Translations under genes and position numbers: made by a program
Shown here: positions 35,201 through 47,185 of the stretch, in pieces
Numbering within the stretch: the first letter of the stretch is position 1
How the letters are laid out: each line of letters starts with the position of its first letter
NCBI GenBank assembly: GCA_030562195.1
Contig: JAUJPP010000003.1
Location: forward strand, 48,986,602-49,050,601
DNA from: Nipponacmea schrenckii
Taxonomy: Eukaryota; Mollusca; Gastropoda; Lottiidae
Length of the DNA stretch: 64,000 nucleotides
Direction: 5' to 3'
Notes under the pieces: model-generated
What the model was told of the DNA's origin: nothing
Seen by the model: only the letters and a program-made list of their open reading frames with translations
Database searches by the model: none

Positions 35201-38200
35201 TTTCAATGAAAAATGCTGTCAATTAATGAGATTGAAAAAAAAATCTAACATTCTGTTGGTGAGGTGAAGGGTTTGTTTCATGTCATTTTGTCATAGACCG
35301 CACATCATTTAAATAGTTATAAATGCATTGTGTTATATTTATTATAATAAAGGCTCGTATTCTAAAATTGATGATGTGACATGGTGGAATAATAAATTCT
35401 CCATTACCTGTTCTCTGAGATAAGCATTAAAACAAATTAAGAAAATATATCTCTCTAGGTAATAGATACATTTTCTTCTGTAAGTTTCTTTTGCACTACG
35501 GCCCTGAAATACAAAGGAATGAAGAAATAGATAAGAAATATAGATATCTTCATCACCGTCTCTATTTTGAGTTTTATTTTACATTTGGTCAATCAAATCC
35601 AAAAAGATACAACGAATTCCTTGGCATTGTTTTGAAGATTGTTTGTCTAAGATAATTATCGAATTAGTGAATTGAATTCTGAATATGTCAATCAAATCCA
35701 AAAAGATACAACGAATTCCGTGACATTGTTTTAAAGATTGTTTGTCTAAGATAATTATCGAATTTGTGAATTGAATTCTGAATATGAATACCTCAATAAT
35801 GTAATCTGCATGGATTCCTTCCATCTTTTTCTTCTGTTCTAAGATGCTAGTACGTAAATTGTACAGTTCACCACAATGATCTATCATAACATCAACCTAC
35901 AGATGATAAGTATGAGTGCAAGAATTTTATTGGTGGTTCAGAGACGTTAAATATCAGTAAGAAAAGATAGAAAGGCACTTTGAAACATGAAAGACAATAA
36001 ACAGGACACAAGTTATGAATCAATAGATGCACACCAATACATTTTGTTATATCAGGTGCGACTGCTGAAATCTGATTAACCGTTGGAAACGTAATTACTT
36101 TAATAAAGATCAACATTAATTAGAGTTATTATACCTGTCGTTTAACAGCAAGACCATCTGGAATATTTTTAACCAATCGTTGTACAGATAAATATTCACC
36201 TCTTTCAAAATTTGGATTATTTTCATCGATATGATTTGGCACTTCACTGAAAACATGAATATACTCTTTATTGATAAATTACATCAGCTAATGTCGAAAA
36301 GTTAGATAAAGTATAATATGCAGGCGAGGCATAATGAAAATGCATCGTTAAAGGACGGGAGATGAAATTTAATACATGTATAGCATTATAACCATAAACG
36401 CTAGTAGTAATATATATGTAATTGAAGAAGTCAATGCATAATATGGAACTTACTTGGCTTCGGGAGGGAAATTGGTTCTATGTGCCAACATAAGACAACC
36501 CATAGCAAGACCTACAGTAGCTCGACCCATACCAGAATTACAGATAAACAACATAGCAGGATTGTGATCTTTATCAAAGAAATGAGGTTCTTCCTGGAAA
36601 ATTAAATATCATGCCATATTATCTAGCGTTAAGTATAATCGACCCGGTGGTGCTCAGAAAAACTTTGATCATCATGTGGTCAATAATGAGATGATTTGCG
36701 ACAAAAGTATACTAGTATATTAAGTGTAGTGTTACTTACTCTGAATAACGAAAGGAAAATATCGACTTCCTCTTCAGTTGGAGCTCTGTGTACTGGGAAA
36801 CAAAATCTACTGTACCTAACATAGAACAGAAAATACAAATGAAATATTGAAAACAGTACAATAACATGATATAACATCAAAACAGAGCATATAAATAAAA
36901 CATGCCAACATGTATATGCCTTAGTCACGATTGTTATGTGTTACTTGAAAAAAAGACTCTTACTTTAAGGCCGGATTAAGGAAAGCTTGTCGTTCATAAA
37001 CCTCCTCAGCTACCTGAAGCTGATCCTCAAACAGCACTGGCAACATGTGAGGTTCATCTTTAAGATTCTCCAAATCATCATAGAAATAGAACTTCATCTC
37101 ATCCCTCATCATAGCTAAATCTAATACCTACAGTTGACGATATTTAAATATTGGATATATGCAGAAAGTTATTATTTCGACTGTTGTTAGCGTTAGCAGA
37201 AAAAGTATATTGGTTTTAACTACAAAACTTAGTGATTATGTGCACAAATATAAACGACTTTGATATGAAAGATCAATTTTACAATTACAAACCTTACTAA
37301 GATAAACTAATACCTTATTAATTAGCATTGAACAGTATAAAATCTTATCATTACCTCTTTTCGAATTCTACCTTCGGCCTCGTTGGCATCTTTGGCACAT
37401 TTACCAGTACAAACAAGTTCTCCCAGACGATCCTGGTTTCTAATGGAATATGGAATATAATCATCTTCTATGTTGATAAACAACACTGGTTCTTCTCTCA
37501 GATTGAATAAAAACAATTCCTGTAGATGGAATATTGATATAATGTGTAAGAGAACTAAATGCTGATGATGCTATATCAGATGGTATGACTTTTAAATATT
37601 TCAGATGTAAAAGATAGCTTGCCAGGCAAGGTAACATACGCCCACTTCAGCAAACAGAATATTCCATGTTTTTTTCATTTAATCCAGGGCAATAACTCAT
37701 AAACCGACATCTGGAATCGCACCATTTTTTAACTTGTCCGAGATGTTATTAAGATGAATACACATACCAAGTTTCATTCAAATCGGATAAAAACTACAGC
37801 TTCTATTGCGTACACAAGTAAATTTTAACATTTTCTCGTTTAATCAAGGGCAATAACTCATAAACAGGCATCTGGCGAGACATTATCAAGATGAATACAC
37901 ATACCAAGTTTCATTCATATCGGATGAAAACTATAGCTTCTATAGCTTCTATTGCATACACAAGTACATTTTAACGTTTTTTCATTTTATCAAGGGCCAT
38001 AAATCATAAACCGACATCTGGAATCGTGCCATTTTCAAATTTGTCTGAGATATTATCAAGATGAATACACATGCCAAGTTTCATTAAAATCGGATGAAAA
38101 CTACAGCTTCAATTGCGTACACAAGTAAATGTTAACGTTTTTTCATTTAATCAAGGGCCCAAACTCATAAACCGACATCTGGAATCGTGCCATTTTCGAA

Positions 38201-39796
38201 CTTGTCCGATATATTATCAAGAAGAATACACATACCAAGTTTCATTCAAATCGGATAAAAACTCTGGCCTGTATCGCATACACAAGTAATTGTTGACGGA
38301 CGGACGGACCGACGGACCGACGGGCGGAAAGGGGTGATGGCAATATACGTCCACATTTTCATGTGGGCGTATAAAAAGGGTAATATTTGAGTAGTCGAAA
38401 CAACAACTTGTAATAACCAGATAAGCAATAATCTCTTTATAGGCGACGAATAACTACCTCGAGTAGATTTCTGAATTTTTTGTGATGTAACTTGAACCTA
38501 TAATAACTTTTCTCAATTATTGGAGAATCCTGTAGTAGAGTTCTTAGGGGAATTATCATATGAACCCCCGAGTGGTTAATAAGGGTATATATAAGAGTCC
38601 TTTCATATGTATTTATTTATCTAACATCAATCACTTTCCTTAAAAGTACTGCTGTTCTGATGGTCTAATTGCTAAGATTAAAAGAAATCATGACTTGGCA
38701 GGCGAACCTGTTGACATCTTCAGATTTTTATGATTTGCGTTCAATTCACACTAAATATAAGATTAAGAGTGAAAATAGCTGAAATCTGAATTCAAACCGA
38801 TCTATTGCATTCATCGAAAAGGATTAATGCTTGACTCACCTTAATACCTTCATTAAGAATGGTGCTGACAATACTAATAACACCGTTCTGTGTGGGCTGA
38901 CCAGTAGCATAAGCTGGGAATCCTTTGGCGCGATGAAAATTAGGGGCATGTTGTTTTTCAAACGATTTCAGTCGATCGTTCTTCTCCACAATATCTTTTA
39001 CCAAGAAATACTTTCCCTGCAGAACAAGTTATTAGTAAGTGGAGAAAAACGTAACAGCTGGCAACTTTTTTCCCCTCGAACTCGAAATGCTTACACGAGC
39101 GGGCCCATGTATTTGATTAACTTTATAGGATGTTTGCTTACAACGCATGTTTTTCTACAATATCTTTTACCAGGGAATACTTTCCCACGTTCTGCACACC
39201 TGGCAACTCTTTTCCCCTCCCTTTGGAATAAGTGGGGGCTAAGCTCTTTTATTCAAGCGCCTGCTTGTCTAGAACGCAGCTTACCCTTATTAAAGCATGT
39301 TCTAAAGAACCATCAGCTACTCTTCCCATAACAATCGGTTCTTTAAATTCACTGATATGTTGAAATTCTTCTCGACAATTCTTGATGACGATAGGGGCAA
39401 CTTGATTGGTCCGAACAAAACATCCTTTATCAGATATTTCCTGCTTCTTATCAGTGACCACTCGATTGTTGGGATTATTACCTGAAATAATCAAGGAATG
39501 TTAAGGAGACTGATAAATAGCTAGATTTGAACGTTCATAAGCTGAGGTTATGCTAACATGGTCCAGATAGCGGTCAATTATTCATCATCCTACAAATAAT
39601 TATGAATAATTAGAGTTTGTCCTAAAAAAAAATATATTGGAAAGAAAATGAAAGTAAACAAAAAACCTGAATATTCATTGTGTTTCTCCTGTTCTTTCCT
39701 ATCTCTTTCCTTGCTGTTCACAGATTTCTTTCGAGGTGGGGGTACGTCTGGCTCTGGGGATGAAGCCGGGGAGTGGTTGCTAGCACCACTACCCAT
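32278..39796 (-). CDS. PALD1: Paladin (PALD1 orthologue), 18 exons, complete
   Basis: Coding exons, 5' to 3' on the minus strand: 39796-39667, 39481-39285, 39016-38840, 37519-37355, 37127-36964, 36815-36740, 36593-36454, 36246-36135, 35896-35792, 35503-35408, 35180-34929, 34748-34569, 34191-33991, 33833-33678, 33422-33342, 33104-32964, 32727-32572, 32421-32278. All join in phase for 890 codons (human paladin is about 856). The N-terminus MGSGAS fits N-myristoylation. Two tandem phosphatase-like halves are visible: GQP block, LREEP block and CNSGMGR (C321-R327) in the first; YGMAQP, LRND and CRTGKSR (C695-R701) in the second. Both CX5R loops are intact. Paladin is a membrane-associated, cytosol-facing regulator of receptor and phosphoinositide signalling; whether it is catalytic has been debated. 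A pearl-like element sits in intron 3. Confidence 0.95.
35588..35785. repeat. 99-bp tandem duplication in a paladin intron
   Basis: GTCAATCAAATCCAAAAAG starts at about 35588 and again at 35687, and the two ~99-bp copies differ at few positions. The second copy ends a few bases from the splice donor of paladin exon 9. Confidence 0.9.
37612..38376 (+). mobile_element. Pearl-like element A (paladin intron 3)
   Basis: Left end AGATAGCTTGCCAGGCAAGG followed by CATACGCCCAC. Then several cores of roughly 160-180 bp containing AATAACTCATAAACCGACATC and CAAGTTTCATTCAAATCGGA, a GGAC/GACC tetranucleotide run near 38297-38330, and a 30-nt right-end palindrome at 38344-38373 (TATACGTCCACAT to ATGTGGGCGTATA). 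No coding capacity, so non-autonomous. Confidence 0.85.
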
Positions 39797-41759
39797 GATG
39801 TTTCAATCAACGGGTGTCTGTGCTAGTGGCCTTTGTAAACCTGTTCAAAAGACAATTAAATTAACTCTAGACATACTTTTAGAATGGTAGCAACTTTACG
39901 AATTAAAATATTCGCCAGCTATATTCGTAGCAATACAATGTAATTGTATAGAGCTAAATTGAACAATTGTAGAAAAGACATCGTTTAGAATCCACCCAAT
40001 AATTAAACTGTTGTTGCCATTACGTCTCTTTAATTAAGCAGAGAAACCTAATATGTTAAAAGCTTCTTTATTGATTATCCTTATAACTACTATGTTATTT
40101 ATTATATCAACTCTTGTTTTAATAGATATTACTTTAGTACTGCCTAGCACTAATAGACGCTCGTATGTCATTTAAATTATTTAACTGCGGCTTCTTAATC
40201 CATGCTCGCCATTCGCCTTTATAAGATTTCTGAGGCCGACAGCTTATAATTAGGTTCCTTAAATTTTGAACAGATTTGTCAATCAATTATTTTTCTGAAT
40301 TGTAAAAAAAAAAAAAAACATCAATTTTGTTATCCAGCTATAAAGAAGGAATAATTTAAAATACAAATAACCATAGAACATAGTTAATAGCAACAAGTTT
40401 CTAATATGCCCTAGATGTCAAGCATGTCAATCCACATTAATAAACATTTCCTGTTCCAGGACTAAAAATTTTTTGCTGTGAAACTTTCTTAAAAATATTC
40501 TCTTTTTATGCCTTTCCATTGTAATGGACAATGATAGCTTCCCAAATAATTACTTAAAAGAGCACTATACTCTGCACTATTCGGCAAGCAAAAAATCCCA
40601 AAAGTTTAAACTCTCTTATGGAAAGTCAATGTTTTTCTTAACTCAGACTTCTTACAGACTGTCACAGGTTGTGAATGATAATATCTTGAAATCTTACCTG
40701 AAAACAGTATTATCCAGGTAAATGTAGACTAACGTCAGTTTACAATTCCCGTCTCAACTGAATATCATCTCCTTATATCATACATAAATAAATCTACTCT
40801 GACTTAGGTTACCATAGAAACTTAAATAAATATTTCCATATCTCGTTAATATATACGTCTTTATTTACAATTTGACACACCACATAAACAAAATTGGCCT
40901 GATTTTTTATGGAAATCTCATCAATAATATCTAATTTGTAATTAAGGTAATTATTGGACGAAATCAGAAAGAGATGTATTACTAGAGGCAAATTTCTCAT
41001 TAATCTTATGGTTTTTTTACATTAATTATATCTTGTTTTTTCGAATTTCAAAATTTTTCATAGATGGTTCATATGTAAAATATCAAATTCGGAAAATGTC
41101 ATTGAAGTAATGCAATGAAAAATGATCAAATAGTGTTCAGAAAGTATATTTTTTCAATTTATTTTTTGACAAAATTATAACATGGTTTATAATAATTATC
41201 ATTAAAGTAGCTTTTTGGTAAAACATTGCCATGTAGCCTGATTTAGAAAATACAGATCTAGTTACTACTGAACATATATTAAATCAATTTTGTTGGCCTT
41301 CGTTTTTATTTATTATAATTAAAAAAAGTGAACAAAAACAAGTAGATTCTATAGGACTATCAATCAATTTGTAAGATTAGGAATTTAATCCTTCATCTAG
41401 GGGAACAGACGAATAGATTGTATAGGACCAGCACTTATCTAGGCCACTTCTTCAACCCAATGAATTTAATGTAACACCACAATATGTGATCGCGTCATTC
41501 TGCTGCAAAGCAGATGTTTAGTAACAGTAAGAATATAATTACACAAAGAACCGATTTCCACTTTTCATTTGATTACATAATTACGAGGATTTAATTAACG
41601 GCATTTCTCCTACTAATTACTAATTGGTATATTGACTATATAGTTCACAACGTTTCGATCATTACTATAATTTTACATTTCAAGCCATTACGCTTACCAT
41701 ACCAAAAACAATTTGCTAATAGATATCTTGAGCAACAATGAAAACATTATATATTTTCA

Positions 41760-41956
41760 ATCTCGGCAAAGGTCGGGATTCGGCTTTTCAGTCTGGGTTC
41801 CCTCTGTCAGCGATGCAGATCCAGGCTACACCGGCTGTGCACATTAAAGACCCCTAGAATGTTGAAATCGCAAAAAGGCAGGCTTGTGCAGCTGTCCTTT
41901 TAATAAGCCCTTAAGGTGCAAAAGATAAGGACGTAAAACTCCATTCATTTCAGTTT
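41760..41956. mobile_element. Dispersed repeat fragment sharing the MITE end
   Basis: A GC-richer block ends GGACGTAAAACTCCATTCAT then TTCAGTTTT, the complement of the end seen at 30165 and 6295. The inner part differs from the 6295 element, so it may be a longer relative or a SINE-like passenger. Confidence 0.5.
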
Positions 41957-43604
41957 TGCTCACACAGCGACACTTATTTTTATCTAACTTTTTACCTGGA
42001 TGAACACTTTAAGGTTTAACCCTGGGATAAACGTGTAAAGAATTGTAGGGCTACTTTTTTGTCCGATCTTATTAGAATTACAGCAAGACGTTTTATTACT
42101 GCTTTCTTTTCTATCTTTCATAACACAATGTTGATTTTTATTCTTAATTCAAGTCAACTTATAAGACAATATTTCTACTTTTCTATATTCTTGGGGTATA
42201 GATAAATGCTCATCGGACATTTGCTCACCAAAGATTAAGAAAGAGGGCAAATGGTATAGAATATTTTATTTATTGTACTGACGTCTGAAAGTCTGATATG
42301 AGCTCATATTTTTAACATTTGTTAGGCACGGCTTGCAGCACCCCCACATACTCAGATTGGTACAAGAAAGACATAGACGTAGGATACCACAGAAGAATCA
42401 GGTGGTGCAGGATTAAAATATAACCGGAGTGGGCAGCTGGACCACAAGGGCTTAGGATCAACTCCACCCGTAGCCGTCGGAAGAAAAGTATATAATCCTT
42501 TGGTAGTTCTCATCATTTCTGACTTCTGTTTTTGATAGTGTGGTGGATATCTCCTACGCTTTGGCGAACCAAAGAAGGTATCAATGTGGAAAAGGAGCCA
42601 AAAGTGTTAGAATATAGAATATTAATAAAAAAAAAATATATTTTATGCATATTCGGCGAGAAATTGTCCTTATTCCCATATATTGAGCAACTGTCAGATA
42701 TGGGCATCTGTCCGGTGAGCAACTGTCCTATACTCATTTGTATAAATGTAACTTACAAATTGATGACATATTTCTACATTGAATGTTTTAGAACTACAAA
42801 TAAATAAAGTTAATCATCGCCGACAGCTGCCAGTAGGCGTATGTAACTTTTATCCAGCTTTCTACTTCGGTAGAATGAAATGAACAGATCATTGTACATT
42901 TTTGCGGAATGGTTAATTCTAAATGTTTGAAATGATATTTTTTTTCAATTGCCTATTTTACCTAACTACAAAATGTTAAAAAAATATCGATCTTACAGCA
43001 AGTTACCGTGAAAACAATGAATGAACATCCAATCTAACATCTTTCTATTTCCAAAGACAGGAACAATATCGATTTCACCAAGGACAATCTTAACAGGACG
43101 ATTTTACTCTCCAGCTTTTGTAAATTCAATTCCAATATCACAAGTACATACTGTCAATTTTCAACCCACATACTCAAATTACAAATGACAAGTCCACAAT
43201 GCCTTAGTTAATCTCTTTCAAAAGGATTCAACTTTCAGTTTTTTAGATTTGCTATAAACAACAAATTAACAACAGTTATAATTGGTCTCTTAAATAGTAT
43301 TAATGAAATGTATAAAGATTGGATCGGACAATTCGCATAAAGGTCTGAGCATAATTACAATTTGGGTGATAATCAATCGTTGAATGTCCAATAGAATTTT
43401 TCGGTTTTTAAGAAAATCAGTGTCGTTAATTTCTATAATTGGTCGTAAAATCATTTTTAACTTGCTTATTTTAATGAAGTCATGTGTAACAAATATAAAC
43501 TCGGTAGAAATATTTTAGGTCAAAATGAGGCTATACAAAAATTGAAAAGGCCGTTTACAACACCACAAGGGGAGCGCCATCATGTCAGTATGAAACATCA
43601 TAAA

Positions 43605-43741
43605 ACTTTAAGAGACAACAATTATTATAGATATAGACTTTTATTCTTTCAAACACAACATTACCCCTATGTGTAATGAAACGTTGTGTTTAAAATAATA
43701 AATAAAAGTCTTTATCCATTATAATTGTTGTGTCTTAATGT
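43605..43741. repeat. Foldback (long inverted repeat) with 8-nt loop
   Basis: Left arm 43605-43664 and right arm 43673-43741 are imperfect complements. Blocks such as ACAACAATTAT, AGACTTTTATT and ACACAAC on the left recur as complements on the right, with loop CCCTATGT in between. It is A/T-rich and has no coding content. Confidence 0.85.
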
Positions 43742-44082
43742 ACAATGATACTTCTAAATGTCTTATAAGGATCATATCAAAAAACTGAAATTAAACTTTA
43801 AACTTGGTAAATCTCCTAGCGACGGGAATATATTTTAGCAATTAATATGATTTAGTGGAAATAACAAGCAGATTTCTTAAACTTAACATAATATACAAAC
43901 AAAAATGTAAGGAGTAACATACATAAACCGACAGTAATAGAGAAGTACTCTGTACACATAGGCAAAGACCATATAAATAATATGGTCTTTGACATATGCA
44001 ACATTGTCCAACACATGATTGCAAGTATATAGTCCAAAATAATCTTTGCTACATTTTATTTTAATTCTGTTTACTGTTACTG

Positions 44083-45437
44083 TTAGCCTAGCAAGATACG
44101 CCCACTTTAAAATATATTTTGTGTTTTAACACAGGCAGAAACTCCAACATTATTTAGGTCTAATCCAAGCAAATGTTAACCCCAAATTTGATTCGATCAG
44201 ATGAAACCTAGTCTCTATTGTATTTACTAGCTAATTTTCATGAGTTTAGACGAAGTCAAGGGCAAAAACTCAAATATAGTTAATAGAAAAATAGTAAATA
44301 TTGAACTTGTTCAAGATCTCACCAATAAAAATGATCACCTCAAATTTCATTTAAATCAGATGAAAACTATATTGTCTATCGCAAATTTCGCAGTGTTTTG
44401 ACTTAGTCAATTGCAATAACTCAAAAACCGTTCGTCAAAAAATCGTTAATTTCGAACTTGACCAAGCTCTCGTCAATATAAATGATGACACAAAATTTCA
44501 TTCAAATCCAATGGAAATTGTGATCTCTATCGCGTTCACAAGCCAATTTTGATGGGTTTTAACTAAGTCAAGTGCAATAACTCAAAAACCGTTCATCGAA
44601 AAATGGCATATTAAGAATTTGTCCAAGATCTCATCAATATAAATGATCATAGCAAGTTTCATTCAAATCCAATGAAAAATGTAGTCTGAATAGCATGCAT
44701 TTAGAAGCCAATTTCAACGCGTTTTGACTAAGTCAAGGACAATAACTCAAAAACTGTTTATTGAAAAATCGCACATATCAAGCTTGTCCGAGATCTCTTC
44801 AATATAAATAATCACAGCAAGTTTCATTCAAATCCCTTGAAAACTGTTGTCTCTATCGCGTTCACAAGCAAATTTTGACGCATTTTGACTAAGTCAAGTG
44901 CAATAACTAAAAAACCGTTCGTCGAAAAATCGCCAATTTCGAACTTGTCCGAGATCTCATCAATATAATGAACACAGCAAGTTTCATTCAAATCCGATAA
45001 AAACTGTAGTCTCTATCGCGTTCACAAGCCAATTTTGACGCATTTTGACTAAGTCAAGTGCAATAACTAAAAAACCGTTCATCGCAAAATTGCCAAATTC
45101 GAAGTTATCCGAGATCTCATCAATATAAATGATTACAGCAAGTTTCATTCAAATCCGATAAAAACTGTAGTCTCTATCGCGTTCACAAGCTAATTTTGAC
45201 GCATTTTGACTCAGTCAAGTGCAATAACTCAAAAACCGTTCATCGCAAAATTGCCAAATTCGAACTTGTCCGAGATCTCATCAATATAAATGATTACAGC
45301 AAGTCCGACAAAAACTGCAGTCTCTATCGCGTTCACAAGCAATTGTGGACGGACGGACGGACGGACGGACCGACAGACCGACGGACGGACAGGGGTGACG
45401 ACAATATACGACCACATTATAATGTAGGCGTATAATA
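44083..45437 (+). mobile_element. Pearl-like element B
   Basis: Left end TAGCCTAGCAAGATACGCCCAC, about seven cores of ~180 bp (CAATAACTCAAAAACCGTTC and CAAGTTTCATTCAAATCC recur), a GGAC/GACC run near 45351-45390, and a 30-nt palindrome at 45405-45434. Core type matches element A. Confidence 0.85.
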
Positions 45438-47185
45438 AAACCAACACAGCTTTGTTAAATATTTTTAGATTCAATAAAGAGCAACATTTTTGCTCTTCAA
45501 GGTTTTAGACACAGCGAACTGGGTGGGTGGAAGCCAAAAATAAGGGTCGGAAATATAATTTGTAGATTAGGATAGGCTCAATGGAACAAACAATAGATCA
45601 TGTAAAGCTCAATTGGAAATGCTCCATAGGAGGAACAATAGATAAAGTAAGCCTCATTTAAACGAAGAATAATGCTAGCTCAATCGAACAGAACAAATAG
45701 ACCAGAGCTACAGAATCATAATGATTAAGTTTCTATTCAATTACTCAGAGAATGTTCATTGCAAAAGTAATCTCAAACAATACATTATCACATTCTCTTT
45801 TAAGTCTCTTTTAATCAGATAGCTTAAAAAGATAACCTATCATTTAATATAGGGGATAATGGTCAGTATATTTCAGACTACAATCTGATATTCTAATAAA
45901 ACTATATATTGGAGGAATGTTCTAATCTAATGTTTTATTTAGTAACTTATTACTGTTTAAATAATACAATTTAAAAGAAATGTGTTTCATGATCCATACA
46001 ACATTTACAAAGAGCATACATATTTACCCTCACCAATCTCCTATATGGATATCACTCAATACCTTTTCACAAATTTAAAGGTAAAAACTTACACTAAAAA
46101 AATATGTGTAAATATCTGAAAAAAAAAAATGAAAATGACTCATTTCTTAGTGATAAAGGCATAAACAGAATTTCTTTTTAATATAAGAACAATACTAAAC
46201 TATAAAAACTAGAAGAATCCTTTTTGGCAGGATTACTAACACCTGAGTTCTATTTTCTAAATATTGTTCCTATTCTAAGTTCATTAAATGATTTGTTTGA
46301 GTAGTAAATATAAACTGATAAAATCTACAGCATGTATACATACTGACAAACAATAATAGTATAAATTGAAACAAATTAAATGTTTAACTAAAACACAACT
46401 CAATTCAAAATAAAATTTAAAAAATGAGATTCTAGTAAATTTGTTATATTTTTCTCTTTTCTTCGAGTTTAAAAATAAAAATATTTCACAAAATAGAATA
46501 AATTCAGGTTTTGTTAACAAAAACCACAAAAAAAAAACAAAATGAAATTTTTCTTAATAAAGGTGGATACTAAGCATTCCATCAATATTTCTGTGGTAGT
46601 CGAAAACAAATTATGATGAAAAATAACATTATTCTAAATTATGTATAAACACATTCTATAAAATGAGTTTGAGAGAAATGTAAATATAGTCAACTGATCA
46701 CAGGTTTTTTTTTAGGTACAAGTAAAACAACTTGCTGTAATAAAAGGACTGACTAACTAAAGGTGTATCGAACTAAAATGGATCTTTACACTTAAAACTT
46801 TCGCTCCGGATGGAATAAATGATCAACTTTAGCCCTATGATATCCCCAACCTTATTTCTTTATTTATAACTAAAGAGAGAAACAAAAAGTATTAAAAAAA
46901 TGAACACAGATTATAAAGTTCCATATTTGGCTAAAGTACAATTACACAATCAATTGTAAAAATTCTTAAAACCTTATCCTACTATGTCATGGGTATTCAA
47001 TATTCAAGTATCTTGTACGAACATTATTTGGTCCCACCTTGATTTGTAATAATAACTAGATTATATTTTACAAACCGGTACAAATATTTACAAATAATAA
47101 AATAAAGTTCTAGCAGCCAATTGTGAGTACAATATCAACCAGATACACTTAGCACCAAATATTTTAAACTAAACATAACTGTTGA

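Larger units (their letters stand above)
39797..47185. other. Long gene-free interval between paladin and MTHFD2
   Basis: Paladin promoter/5' UTR side and MTHFD2 3' side. It contains a dispersed-repeat fragment (about 41760-41956), a foldback at 43605-43741 and pearl-like element B (44083-45437). No exon was recognised in the remaining AT-rich sequence. An AATAAA on the minus strand at 46864-46859 may serve MTHFD2. Confidence 0.5.
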
